Below, piece by piece: positions 8,918 through 17,576 of a stretch of 64,000 bases of DNA. The first letter of the stretch is position 1. Every line of letters starts with the position of its first letter. This DNA comes from Verrucomicrobiia bacterium (GTDB taxonomy: Bacteria > Verrucomicrobiota > Verrucomicrobiia > Verrucomicrobiales > DEV007), in contig JAUIAH010000025.1 in assembly GCA_030425385.1 (NCBI GenBank), forward strand, positions 50,210-114,209, in the 5' to 3' direction. The position numbers and the translations under genes are program-made. The notes under the pieces are model-generated. The model was not told the DNA's origin and made no database searches. It saw only the letters and a program-made list of their open reading frames with translations.

Positions 8918-11124
8918 TGCATCATTCTCTTCTGATCGTTCTCAGCCTCTTGATGGTGGCCAGTCTCGCGACGGGTGAAGAACCGGATTCTGGTCCCAAG
9001 TCTGCCGAGGCGATCGCCCGCGAAACGCGGCCCTCATTAGTCACCATCACCCACGAATCACGGCGCGGCCAGGGGGGTGAAGGAAGTGGTTTCTTTGTGA
9101 GTCCTGGATTGATCGCGACCAATCTCCACGTCATCCAGGAAGCGCGTCCTATCCATGTCACCACGAGCGATGGCAGGGAACTCACCGTCACCGCGGTGCA
9201 TGCTTCCGATCGCAAGCTCGATCTCGCTCTCGTAGAGGTGGCGGAGGAGGATGTGCCAGCGCTTCCGTTAGGAGATTCGAGCGCCTTGCCTGATGGGCTC
9301 TCGGTCGTGGCCATGGGGAACCCTCAGGGATTTGAGTTCAGTGTGGTGGAGGGGATCATTTCCGCGACGCGCGACTTCGATGGGGTGTCCATGATCCAGC
9401 TCGCGATCCCGATCGAACCTGGAAACAGCGGCGGGCCTTTGCTCGATCGTCACGGAAAGGTGATTGGCATCCCGTCCATGAAATCCCAACTCACGGACAA
9501 CATTGGTTTCGCTATGCCGGTGAACGCCGTGAAGCTTTTGTTAGAAAAGCCGAATCCCATTCCCATCGACCGTTGGGTCACGGTCGGGCGTCTCAGTCCA
9601 CACAAATGGCAGCCGGTGCAAGAGGGAGCGCGGTGGCGGCAGCGTGCTGGGACCATCACGGTCCGCGGGCAAGGAAAGGGTTTTGGAGGACGGGCGCTTT
9701 GCTTGTTCCAGCGTCGCCCTAACGAAGGGCCCTACGAAGTCGCGGTGAAGGTGAAGCTGGATGCGGAATCGGGCGCGGCGGGCTTGGTCTTCGCCTCCGA
9801 TGGAGGTGATCGCCACTACGGATTCTATCCCAGTGGGGGCAACCTACGTCTGACTCATTTCGCAGGTCCCGACGTCTTCTCGTGGAACATTCTCTTTGAT
9901 CAGGAAGTGGCATCCTATCAGAAAGGCGAATGGAATCTGCTGCACATGGTCGTGGATGAGACCACGCTCACGGGTTACGTGAATGGGGTTGAGTGTGTGC
10001 GTTTGGAACACGACGTCAGGCGAGGGGGACAGGTCGGACTGTGCAAGTTTAGGGAAACCGAAGCCAGCTTCCAGGCGTTTCGCTTGCAGGAAGCAGGCGA
10101 AACCTTGCCGGCGGATGTCGCTCTGCGTGAGGAACTCGCCGCAGCCGTGAATGCATGGGTAACTCAGGGGAATGAGCATTCACGAAATCTGTTAGAAAAG
10201 CATCCTGTGCCCGCGCAAGCCTTGCTGGTTCAGCGTGCGCAAGCGTTAGAAAAGCAAGCAAGTGATCTGCGGGCGTGGTCTCTCGCCTTGCACCAACAGC
10301 ATGTGTGTCAGCGTATGGCAACCTTGCTCAGTGAGAAGGGGGACGCCGAGATCGATCTCTTTCATGCGGGGCTTCTCATTGCTAAGCTGAGCCTGCCAGA
10401 GCTCGATGTGGACGCTTACCGCGAAGAACTTGAGTCCATGGCGGAGGACGTGCGCGAGGATCTCCCTGAGGAGGCGACCGCTTTACAGCGTTTAGAGAAA
10501 GTGTCAGACTATCTCTTCCGAGAGCTGGGCTTTCACGGGAGTCGTCTCGACTACTACACGCCGGAGAATAGTTATCTCAGCGCGGTGCTCGATGATCGGG
10601 AAGGCATTCCTATCACGCTTTCTGTGCTTTACATGGAACTGGCCCATCGCGTGGGGGTCACGGGGGTGGTGGGCATTCCGCTTCCGGGGCATTTCATGGT
10701 GCAATGCCAATCAGCGGATGAGGAGGACGACCATTTCCTGATCGATGCCTTTGATAGTGGCAAGCGTATTTCTCAAGAGGAAGCGGCCGACCTCGCCTGG
10801 GCGACGGCTCGCGTGATGCTGGAGGACGCGCATCTGGAACCCGCGAGCAAACGCGAGATCCTTGTGCGCATGCTACGCAATCTCATTGGCATCGATCTCG
10901 GGTCGGCGGAACCCACCAGGGCTCTGCCCCGTTTGGATCTTCTCCTCACGATCGCTCCCGAAGAGGCTTCGGAACGCCTGAGCCGTGCACTCTTGCGCTA
11001 CCAGGCCAACGCGTCGGAGAAAGCGTTAGAAGACCTCACGTGGATCCTTGAGCGGCAGCCCGAAGGCATTCACCTGGGACGTGTGGAGGAGTTGGATCGC
11101 CGGATCCGTGCCAGTTTGGAGTAG
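8917..11124 (+). CDS. HtrA-type serine protease fused to LamG-like and SirB1-like domains
   Basis: An exported 735-residue protein with a signal peptide (about 1-20). The S1C trypsin-fold protease carries the triad His71 (ATNLHVI), Asp102 (RKLDLALV) and Ser171 (EPGNSGGPL). No PDZ domain follows. Instead there is a LamG/DUF1080-like beta-sandwich (about 235-420) and then a SirB1-type transglutaminase-like domain with TPR-like helices (YLSAVLDDREGIPITLSVLY, PGHFMVQ, LIDAFD). SirB1 domains lack the transglutaminase cysteine, and a serine is seen here. The ATG at 8917 overlaps the upstream TGA; a longer reading from 8836 would run through the oxidoreductase and remove the signal peptide from the N-terminus. 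It probably has an envelope quality-control role. Confidence 0.82.
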   Translation: MHHSLLIVLSLLMVASLATGEEPDSGPKSAEAIARETRPSLVTITHESRRGQGGEGSGFFVSPGLIATNLHVIQEARPIHVTTSDGRELTVTAVHASDRKLDLALVEVAEEDVPALPLGDSSALPDGLSVVAMGNPQGFEFSVVEGIISATRDFDGVSMIQLAIPIEPGNSGGPLLDRHGKVIGIPSMKSQLTDNIGFAMPVNAVKLLLEKPNPIPIDRWVTVGRLSPHKWQPVQEGARWRQRAGTITVRGQGKGFGGRALCLFQRRPNEGPYEVAVKVKLDAESGAAGLVFASDGGDRHYGFYPSGGNLRLTHFAGPDVFSWNILFDQEVASYQKGEWNLLHMVVDETTLTGYVNGVECVRLEHDVRRGGQVGLCKFRETEASFQAFRLQEAGETLPADVALREELAAAVNAWVTQGNEHSRNLLEKHPVPAQALLVQRAQALEKQASDLRAWSLALHQQHVCQRMATLLSEKGDAEIDLFHAGLLIAKLSLPELDVDAYREELESMAEDVREDLPEEATALQRLEKVSDYLFRELGFHGSRLDYYTPENSYLSAVLDDREGIPITLSVLYMELAHRVGVTGVVGIPLPGHFMVQCQSADEEDDHFLIDAFDSGKRISQEEAADLAWATARVMLEDAHLEPASKREILVRMLRNLIGIDLGSAEPTRALPRLDLLLTIAPEEASERLSRALLRYQANASEKALEDLTWILERQPEGIHLGRVEELDRRIRASLE

Positions 11125-11171
11125 AATGGCTTGCGCCGGTGGAAGTTTGTTTGGAGGGTAGCGGCACACTT

Positions 11172-12188
11172 ATGAAACTCGATCAAATCTCGACTGCTTT
11201 CATGAGCCTCCTTCTGGAGGGGCTGCCGTTCATCTTTCTTGGAACGCTGGTGTCGGGATTCATTGATGCCTACCTGCCTTCGTGGGCCATGGATCGGCTC
11301 CTGCCGAAACGGCGCTGGATGGCGATCTTCATCAGTGGGCTGCTGGGACTCATCTTTCCGGTGTGTGAATGCGCCATCGTGCCCGTGATCGGGCGCCTGA
11401 TCCGCAAGGGCTTGCCCATTTCCTGTGCCGTCACCTACATGCTGGCGGCACCGATCATCAATCCCATCACCATCGCGAGCACGATGATTGGATTCTCTGG
11501 AAATCCTCAGCAGATGGGTCCGCTCCTTGCCAATGTCCAGCATCATCCCATCTTTGTGACGGGCTCGCGTGTTCTCATTGCCTACATGGTTTGTGTGTTC
11601 GTGGGGTTGCTCATTCAGCGGGTCTCGGCATCCAAGATCATGCGTGACAAGGTGTTGAAAGGGATTGAAGCGAGCAAAGCGTCAGGTGAGACGGGGGAAG
11701 GACAGAGCATTCTCGGAGCCATCCGAGGCGCTCTCAAGGATGGTGCTTCTCTTGTTGCGGCTCTTCGCACGGCCATGCGTGATTGTGTTGATACCGGGAT
11801 GTATTTCACGATTGGAGCGGCGCTCACCGCATTCTTCAATACGGGACCGCTTCAGGATGATATTGGAGTCATGATGTCCTCACATATCATCATTGCGGTG
11901 GCTACTCTCATGGGCTTGGCATTCATTCTCTCCCTATGCAGTACATCCGATGCCTTCGTGGCGGCTACATTGACTTTCAAAGAGGGCTTTCCCACCCAAG
12001 CGTATGAATATGCTGCCAAACTCGGTTTTCTCGTCTTCGGGCCCATGGTCGATGTGAAACTGCTCTTCATGTATTCGTCCATCTTCCGGCCAAAGTTTGT
12101 CTGGATGCTCGTCTTGGGTCTCTTTCTTCTCGTGGGTGCCATCTGTTCCGCGTGGTCTCTCATCCCTGTCCATCGTCTTCCGTTCTAA
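11172..12188 (+). CDS. ArsP/YraQ-type permease (UPF0718 family)
   Basis: An integral membrane protein of 338 residues with about eight hydrophobic segments. It carries the family signature FPVCECAIVPV near residue 65 and AAPIINPI shortly after, then a soluble loop and a second membrane half. Family members include ArsP organoarsenical exporters and the B. subtilis YcgR permease, which is paired with YcgQ in a Zur-controlled operon. The next gene here is a YcgQ/TIGR03943-like protein, so a metal- or metalloid-linked export function is plausible. ATG 11172 is preferred over an upstream GTG at 11139 because GGAGGG lies between them, at 11154-11159. Confidence 0.82.
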   Translation: MKLDQISTAFMSLLLEGLPFIFLGTLVSGFIDAYLPSWAMDRLLPKRRWMAIFISGLLGLIFPVCECAIVPVIGRLIRKGLPISCAVTYMLAAPIINPITIASTMIGFSGNPQQMGPLLANVQHHPIFVTGSRVLIAYMVCVFVGLLIQRVSASKIMRDKVLKGIEASKASGETGEGQSILGAIRGALKDGASLVAALRTAMRDCVDTGMYFTIGAALTAFFNTGPLQDDIGVMMSSHIIIAVATLMGLAFILSLCSTSDAFVAATLTFKEGFPTQAYEYAAKLGFLVFGPMVDVKLLFMYSSIFRPKFVWMLVLGLFLLVGAICSAWSLIPVHRLPF

Positions 12189-12206
12189 CATCTCACCTCT
12201 ACTGTC

Positions 12207-13184
12207 ATGCCTGCGCCGCGTTTCTTTCACTTTGCCAGCATTGTCATGCTCTTTGCTTGGTCTGCCGTGCTCCTCTACTTCTACGCCTCGGGGCGCGTGG
12301 ATAAACTTCTCACGGAGAACTTTCGCTATGGGCCCTTGGTAGGAGGGTTAGGGCTTGCCGTCGTGGGCTTCTTCAATCTCTTCACGGCGAAGTCGGAGGC
12401 GGCATGTTGTCATGAGCATCACCATCATGACCATGACCATGACCATGGGCACGATCACGATCATCGCCATGACCACGATCACACTTGTTGCGGTGGGCAT
12501 CATGAACATGAACACGAGCACCACCATCATGAACAGGATGACGCCGCCGCCGATCCGCATGAACACTTGCACACACACGATGACCAGACCTTTCTCGGTG
12601 TCTTGGCTACGCTCGCCATTGTGCTCGTTCCTGCCGTTGGGGCGGCTTCTCTCGCGCAAGACAAGCTGAGTCTGGAAACCCTTAAGAATAAGGGGCTTTA
12701 TTCCAATGAAGTGGTCGCCCCGGTGAACCCCGCCGAGAACGCTGCCAATCCGGCCGGTGGGGAAGATGAAAGTGATCAATACACCCTGGCTGATCTTGAG
12801 AAACAGGTTCGCAAGAGCGAGGACGGGAATTTCCTCATTCCCATCCCCTCCTTGTTCTACTCGGCAGCCGATACCGAACTGGCTGACGTGCTGGCAGGGC
12901 AACCGATCGAGACCACCGGTCAGGTGGCTCCTGAAATTGACGCTAATGATCCCGACGGCACTCGCTTGCGGCTCTATCGCCTCTTCGTGAGTTGTTGCCT
13001 AGCAGATGCGCGGCCCATTGGATTCTCGGCTGACTTTGGGAAAGCCCCGCCGCAGTTTCCTGATGACACGTGGGTCAAGATTGTCGGCAAGATGGCCTAT
13101 CCAGAGCGCGAAGGTCGCCGCGTGCCTATTCTGGAAGTAGATACTGTGGAGGCCATCCCTGAGCCGGAAGACATGATGTATTAA
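12207..13184 (+). CDS. TIGR03943/DUF1980-like membrane protein with a His-rich metal-binding loop
   Basis: The partner of the preceding permease, 19 bases downstream. Two N-terminal transmembrane helices (about residues 5-27 and 42-60) are followed by an exceptional loop (about 65-130) made almost entirely of His, Asp, Glu and Cys, starting CCHEHHHH and including TCCGGHHEHEHEHHHH. Another helix (about 132-152) and a soluble C-terminal domain follow, with LFVSCCLADARPIG, which resembles the conserved cysteine site of the TIGR03943 family. The His-rich loop is almost certainly a zinc- or other transition-metal-binding element. The pair resembles YcgR-YcgQ, a zinc-responsive system in Bacillus. 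No Zur box is visible upstream. Confidence 0.8.
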   Translation: MPAPRFFHFASIVMLFAWSAVLLYFYASGRVDKLLTENFRYGPLVGGLGLAVVGFFNLFTAKSEAACCHEHHHHDHDHDHGHDHDHRHDHDHTCCGGHHEHEHEHHHHEQDDAAADPHEHLHTHDDQTFLGVLATLAIVLVPAVGAASLAQDKLSLETLKNKGLYSNEVVAPVNPAENAANPAGGEDESDQYTLADLEKQVRKSEDGNFLIPIPSLFYSAADTELADVLAGQPIETTGQVAPEIDANDPDGTRLRLYRLFVSCCLADARPIGFSADFGKAPPQFPDDTWVKIVGKMAYPEREGRRVPILEVDTVEAIPEPEDMMY

Positions 13185-13190
13185 GCAGGT

Positions 13191-13853
13191 GTGAGAGTGC
13201 TCACGATCATCTGCCTGTGCGGGATGGGCTCGTCCCTGCCGATGGAGGCCCAGGAGACGTCTCGGGCCATTTCGGCTGATTACGAGGCAGCGAAAGAAGC
13301 CTATCAGAAAGCGCAGGACGAGGCGCGCCGTCCGATCCAAGAGCGGTATCTGGCGAAGCTACGTGAGGCGAGGGCTCAAGCGGTCTCCAAGGGCTACACC
13401 AAGCTGGTGACCACGCTCGACGAGGAGATTCATGCGTTGGAAGGCGTGTTAGGGCTCGTTGAAGCGCCGCCGCCTCCTGCGGAACCGGTGGAAGCGGATT
13501 TCACGCAGGGGACCTTCGAAGGGCCCGTGGCCGTCCGCGAGAAGACGGGAGCGCTTCACGGGTTCACCTCACGTCGTGACCGTGCTACGATTCCAGTGAC
13601 GTTGGAGCAGGACCAGCATTATCGCGTGGAACTGACCTATCGTAGCAATGATCACGGCCGGATGCGCTTTGTCGTGGGTGAGAAAGAGTTTCTTCCCGAT
13701 CTCAAAGACACAAGCGAAACCAAGAAGCCCGTCACCCTGCCGCTGGGAACCGTCACCGCGCCGGGTCCCACGACGGTCATCATTTCTCTTCCGCTCCACC
13801 GCTCCAAGCCGTTTGTCGAACTGCAGGCGCTCCGATTCATCCCCGAGCCCTAG
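13191..13853 (+). CDS. small exported protein with a coiled-coil N-terminal half, unknown function
   Basis: A 220-residue protein beginning at GTG 13191, seven bases after the previous stop, so it is probably co-transcribed with the permease genes. A signal peptide (about 1-21) is followed by an Ala/Glu/Arg-rich alpha-helical stretch (about 25-90), a proline-rich linker (APPPPAEP) and a beta-rich C-terminal domain of about 115 residues that reads like a small carbohydrate-binding or jelly-roll module. I recognise no named family. Confidence 0.65.
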   Translation: MRVLTIICLCGMGSSLPMEAQETSRAISADYEAAKEAYQKAQDEARRPIQERYLAKLREARAQAVSKGYTKLVTTLDEEIHALEGVLGLVEAPPPPAEPVEADFTQGTFEGPVAVREKTGALHGFTSRRDRATIPVTLEQDQHYRVELTYRSNDHGRMRFVVGEKEFLPDLKDTSETKKPVTLPLGTVTAPGPTTVIISLPLHRSKPFVELQALRFIPEP

Positions 13854-13865
13854 CATCCTGCTAGG
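13849..13865 (+). terminator. hairpin overlapping the stop codon of the preceding gene
   Basis: CCTAGCA (13849-13855) pairs perfectly with TGCTAGG (13859-13865) across a three-base loop. The stop codon TAG at 13851-13853 lies in the stem. No T-run follows, so it may serve as an mRNA end-protecting stem rather than a classical terminator of the 7601-13853 run. Confidence 0.4.
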
Positions 13866-13978
13866 ACAGCGTAGAAGGTTTCGTTAGAATTCTTTCGATC
13901 GGCGCCCTTGCCATTCGGCGAAGGTCCAGCTAGGAGTTTAGAGAATCCCTCTTCCGCAACCCCTTTTGACTGCTATCA

Positions 13979-14590
13979 GTGAGTGATCCCTTTGCCAACG
14001 CGCAGCTAGAGCTTGCCGTTCGAGTTGGTTCGCGCGACGCGATTGTAGAAGCGATTGAAGAGGGCGCGGACATCGACTTTGGGGAGAGTTCGCCGCTGAT
14101 CATCGCCATCATGGCAGGGGATCGGGCGACCATTTCGACCCTGGTCGAACTGGGTGCTGATCTGAGTTGTTTCGAGCTTCGCGTGGACGGACACGATGCC
14201 GTCGTCGATGCCCTCATGGCGGGCGCCGCTTCGGGGGACGAGGCCCCAGAGGAAGACCCTGTGGATGCCAAGCTCGTGCGGGCGTTTGACAAGATGCTAC
14301 GGACGAAAGGGTTCGGAGAACCGATCAAGAAACAGCGGGCCTCTGAATTCGCGGCCTTCGCTGAGGGGCTCAAGTGGATCGCAGCGGAGGAATGCTTGGG
14401 AATCACGCATGAGTTTCTTGCGCTTTTAGATCCTGTGCGCGCTGCCAGCGGCGATGCGGGCCTTGGATCCTTCCTGGAGGATGAGGCCGAGGCCATCGCT
14501 GCTCTCAGTGAACGTTACGCGGCCGCGGAAGAAGCCCCTACTGAGCTCCTCAAGGACTACCTCAAAGAGCGCAAGAAGCTGGCGAAGTAG
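13979..14590 (+). CDS. ankyrin-repeat-like cytoplasmic protein
   Basis: A 203-residue protein starting at GTG 13979 (VSDPFANAQLELAVRVG). The first 75 residues follow the ankyrin pattern: LAVRVGSRDAIVEAIEEGAD, then PLIIAIMAGDRATISTLVELGAD. The rest is acidic and helical with no recognised domain. There is no signal peptide. No good Shine-Dalgarno sequence precedes the start, and no in-frame ATG offers an alternative. Ankyrin repeats mediate protein binding; the partner is unknown. Confidence 0.65.
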   Translation: MSDPFANAQLELAVRVGSRDAIVEAIEEGADIDFGESSPLIIAIMAGDRATISTLVELGADLSCFELRVDGHDAVVDALMAGAASGDEAPEEDPVDAKLVRAFDKMLRTKGFGEPIKKQRASEFAAFAEGLKWIAAEECLGITHEFLALLDPVRAASGDAGLGSFLEDEAEAIAALSERYAAAEEAPTELLKDYLKERKKLAK

Positions 14591-14605
14591 CCTCAGTACG
14601 CGAGA

Positions 14606-14634
14606 ATGGGCTCCTCCTTGTGAGAGAAGCCCAT
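14606..14634. terminator. hairpin between convergent genes
   Basis: ATGGGCT (14606-14612) and AGCCCAT (14628-14634) form a seven-base stem in the gap between the ankyrin gene and the convergent small exported protein. There is no T-tract. It is likely a shared termination or 3'-end structure. Confidence 0.35.
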
Positions 14635-14693
14635 CCCAGACAATCAATAGAACCTGCGTGTGAGGCTAAGCGCCTCGACTGAGCGCTTTCCAA

Positions 14694-15038
14694 TCAGCGA
14701 CACCGGCGGCGGGAATGCGTGTAGCCGCGGCTGGGCACATAGGCACGTGCCGAGGGACGGGCATAGAGGCTGCTGTTGCGATAATAGATGGGTCCAGAAT
14801 AATGGGAACTGCGCACCACACGGCGGGGCACCACGCGCACGGTGGTGGTATGACGGGGGGCTGCATACCGGCGCGCTGGGCGCGGAGCCACGTAGACACG
14901 AGAGGACGTCCGATAACCATTGCCATAGCCATAGTCGTGACTGGTGCGGCATTGAGCAGAGGCTTCTGTAGGCGCGAAGACCGCGAATGTGGCAACGCCA
15001 GCAGCGGCCACCGTGAGAGAACGTAAGAGTCGTTTCAT
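14694..15038 (-). CDS. small exported Tyr/Arg-rich protein, unknown function
   Basis: A protein of 114 residues beginning MKRLLRSLTVAAAG, with a clean signal peptide cleaved near ASAQC. The mature part is low-complexity, basic and rich in Arg, Tyr, Ser and Pro (YRTSSRVYVAPRPARRY). The upstream in-frame ATG at 15083 would place 15 polar residues before the signal and is less likely. Such proteins are common in PVC genomes and may be surface or outer-membrane-associated, but there is no assigned family. Confidence 0.6.
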   Translation of the reverse strand: MKRLLRSLTVAAAGVATFAVFAPTEASAQCRTSHDYGYGNGYRTSSRVYVAPRPARRYAAPRHTTTVRVVPRRVVRSSHYSGPIYYRNSSLYARPSARAYVPSRGYTHSRRRCR

Positions 15039-15115
15039 ATTGAGGGATTTGAATAAGATTCCCGGTTTCGACGACTCAGCCAAACGGCCTATTCAAAGAG
15101 ATTTCCTGCGCTGGA

Positions 15116-16834
15116 TCACATGCGCTCCGTCACGCGGATGCCGAGGAGATCCAAGCCTTGCTTGAGAACGCGCGACGTGAGTTCACAGAGCAATAGTCGC
15201 GAAGCGCGCGTGGCCCCTTCCGACTTTAACACTGGGCACTTCTCCCAAAAGCTGTGGAAACTCTGCGCGAGTTCGTAGAGGTAGTTCGCCAGGAGGTTGG
15301 GCCGGAAGTCATTGAGCAGGTCGGGAACGATTTCGCCAAACTGCGAGAGCTTCATGGCAAGGGTGCGTTCGCCATCCTCCTCAAGAGTGATCGTGTCAGG
15401 GAAGCTCACCTCTTCACCCAGCTTGCGAAAGATGGACCGCGTCCTCACATAGGCATTGATGAGGTAAGGCGCGGTATTGCCCTGGAAAGAGAGCATCTTG
15501 TCCCAGCTGAAGATGTAGTCCGTCATGCGATGTTGCGAGAGTTCCGCATACTTCACGGCGCCAAGCCCGATGGCTTCGGCGATGTCACGCTTCTCGTCCT
15601 CGCTGAGGGTCGGATTCTTCTCTTCAATGATCTTGCGGGCTCGCTCGACGGCTTCCTGCAGAACATCTAACAATTGCACGTTATCGCCAGATCGCGTCTT
15701 CATCAATTTGCGATCCTTGCCCAGAATGCTTCCGTGAGCCACGTGCGTCATCCGCACGTCGTGGCCCCGCCGTTTCGTAGCTTCGAAGATCTGTTGGAAA
15801 TGCAATTGCTGTGGGGCGCCTACCACATACCAGATCTGGTCTGCTTTCCAAGTCGCCACGCGATGATCGATGGTGGCGAGATCCGTCGTGGCGTAATTGT
15901 AACCGCCATCGCTCTTGCGAATAATGGCAGGTTTCTCCTCCAGAGCAGGAATGTCGCGAAAGAACATGCAGATGGCGCCGTCACTTTCTTCCGCCAACCC
16001 TTTCTCTAACAAATCGTCCACGAGAGGCCCTAACTGATCGTTGTAGAAGCTTTCTCCAAGATAGTGATCAAAGGAAATGCCTAACCAATCGTAGACACCG
16101 CGGAGCTGCTCCAGGGACAACTCGACCGTCTCTTTCCAGATAGCGTGATTGGTAGGATCGCCTTGCTGGAGGTTGACGAGTTCATCCCGGCAAGCCTGGA
16201 GGATGGCTTCATCGGCTTTGGCTTCGGAATTGACCTCCCGGTAAATGCGCAGCAATTCCCGAATGGCATCCTCTTGCAACGCCGCCTTGTTGAGGTGCTT
16301 CTTCCAGCCATAGATGATCATGCCGAATTGCGTTCCCCAGTCGCCGATGTGATTGTCCGTGATCACCCGGTGCCCGAGAAAGCGGGCGATCCGGCTCAGG
16401 GCGTCACCAATGAAGGTGCTGCGGATGTGGCCAATGTGCATGGGCTTGGCCACATTGGGAGCACTGAAATCGATGACAACGGTTTCGGCAGGATCCGCTT
16501 GCGGCACGCCGAGGTGCGCGTCTCGAAAGATCGAAAGCGTGTGCCCTTCCAACACTTTGGGGCTGATGGTGAAATTGATGAAACCGGGTCCTGCAATTTC
16601 AGGCGGTTCACACAGACCTCCCCATGTCCCGGCATCAACTGCTGCCTGGGCCAGTTCTCGTGGATTCTTCTTCAACCGTTTCGCCAGGACCATGGCGCTG
16701 TTCGATTGATAGTCTCCAAAGCGTGCATCGGTCGATTGACTGACATCCACACGAAAACCTTCGGGCAATTCGGCGTCGAGTGAGGTGAGAGCCTCCGTGA
16801 GGCGGGCCTGGAGAAGTTGTGGGAAAAGAGTCAT
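15116..16834 (-). CDS. argS: arginyl-tRNA synthetase
   Basis: A class I synthetase that charges tRNA-Arg. The protein (572 residues, normal length) has an N-terminal Add1 domain, the ATP-binding HIGH signature at residues 133-136 in KPMHIGHIRST, the KMSKS-equivalent LMKTRSGDN, the conserved stretch QHRMTDYIFSWDKMLSFQGN, and a C-terminal DALR anticodon-binding domain ending LLGIRVTERM. It lies 106 bases downstream of the PTS IIA gene on the same strand. Confidence 0.97.
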   Translation of the reverse strand: MTLFPQLLQARLTEALTSLDAELPEGFRVDVSQSTDARFGDYQSNSAMVLAKRLKKNPRELAQAAVDAGTWGGLCEPPEIAGPGFINFTISPKVLEGHTLSIFRDAHLGVPQADPAETVVIDFSAPNVAKPMHIGHIRSTFIGDALSRIARFLGHRVITDNHIGDWGTQFGMIIYGWKKHLNKAALQEDAIRELLRIYREVNSEAKADEAILQACRDELVNLQQGDPTNHAIWKETVELSLEQLRGVYDWLGISFDHYLGESFYNDQLGPLVDDLLEKGLAEESDGAICMFFRDIPALEEKPAIIRKSDGGYNYATTDLATIDHRVATWKADQIWYVVGAPQQLHFQQIFEATKRRGHDVRMTHVAHGSILGKDRKLMKTRSGDNVQLLDVLQEAVERARKIIEEKNPTLSEDEKRDIAEAIGLGAVKYAELSQHRMTDYIFSWDKMLSFQGNTAPYLINAYVRTRSIFRKLGEEVSFPDTITLEEDGERTLAMKLSQFGEIVPDLLNDFRPNLLANYLYELAQSFHSFWEKCPVLKSEGATRASRLLLCELTSRVLKQGLDLLGIRVTERM

Positions 16835-16940
16835 GGCTGTGAGGTGGCGTGGATGAAGAAGAGAAAGGAGAATGGCTAGGTGTCAACGCCGAGAGTGCGA
16901 TCGGTGAACGCTCTCTTGCGAAGGGTGTTAGACGCGTGTC

Positions 16941-17408
16941 CTAGCCGCGAGCGGTCTTCGCCTTGAGGATACCGAGAATGGCCTGGGCGTCCTTGGCTGC
17001 GCCCAGTCGCTCACGCACTTGGCCATTGGTGAGGGTCTTGGCGATCGCTGCCAAGGTGCTCAAGTGGGTGCGGTATTGATCCTCTGGCACCATGAAAAGG
17101 ACGATGAAGCGTACGGGTGCATTATCGATGGCATCGAAGTCGATGCCCTCCAACGAACGTCCAAAGACGGCCACGACTTCATCTAATTTGTCGGAAAACG
17201 CGTGGGGGATGGCCACTCCCGAACCCACTCCCGTGCTATTCTGATCTTCTCGCTGCCGAAGGGCCCCGATGAGAGCCTCTCGATTCTCGGGACGCACCAA
17301 CTCTCGGGACTCCAAGTGTTTCACCAATTCTTCAATGGCCGACCAACGCTCGGTGGCCTTCATCTCAGGGACGATCTGATCGACCGTGAGGAGTGACGCC
17401 AAATTCAT
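16941..17408 (-). CDS. PTS IIA component of the PtsN (EIIA-Ntr) / fructose type
   Basis: A cytoplasmic phosphocarrier of 155 residues, the full length of a single IIA domain. The phosphorylated histidine is His69 in GVAIPHAFSDKL. Flanking family motifs GALRQREDQNSTGVGSG and LFMVPEDQYRTHLSTLA are present. No PTS permease (IIB/IIC) is nearby, which favours a regulatory PtsN-like role over sugar transport. It is divergent from the sugar kinase at 17577. Confidence 0.9.
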   Translation of the reverse strand: MNLASLLTVDQIVPEMKATERWSAIEELVKHLESRELVRPENREALIGALRQREDQNSTGVGSGVAIPHAFSDKLDEVVAVFGRSLEGIDFDAIDNAPVRFIVLFMVPEDQYRTHLSTLAAIAKTLTNGQVRERLGAAKDAQAILGILKAKTARG

Positions 17409-17576
17409 GCCGGATTTCGAAAGTTCTGCGCAGCTTCGGGTTTGCGATGGGCCGGTAGGCTAGCGTCTCTATCAGAGCTGGCAAGGACGATTTGCCCCTC
17501 GCACGGGTGCCGGAAACCAGGTGTCAATAGTCCTTGTCTGACAATCGAGTTGCCCTAGGCTTCCCACCCTTTGATC

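Noticed and set aside
12348..12902. A minus-strand frame rich in Met/Val opposite the His-rich gene
   Set aside because: Its composition is the mirror of the CAT/CAC repeats encoding His on the plus strand; the plus-strand protein has membrane helices and family motifs.
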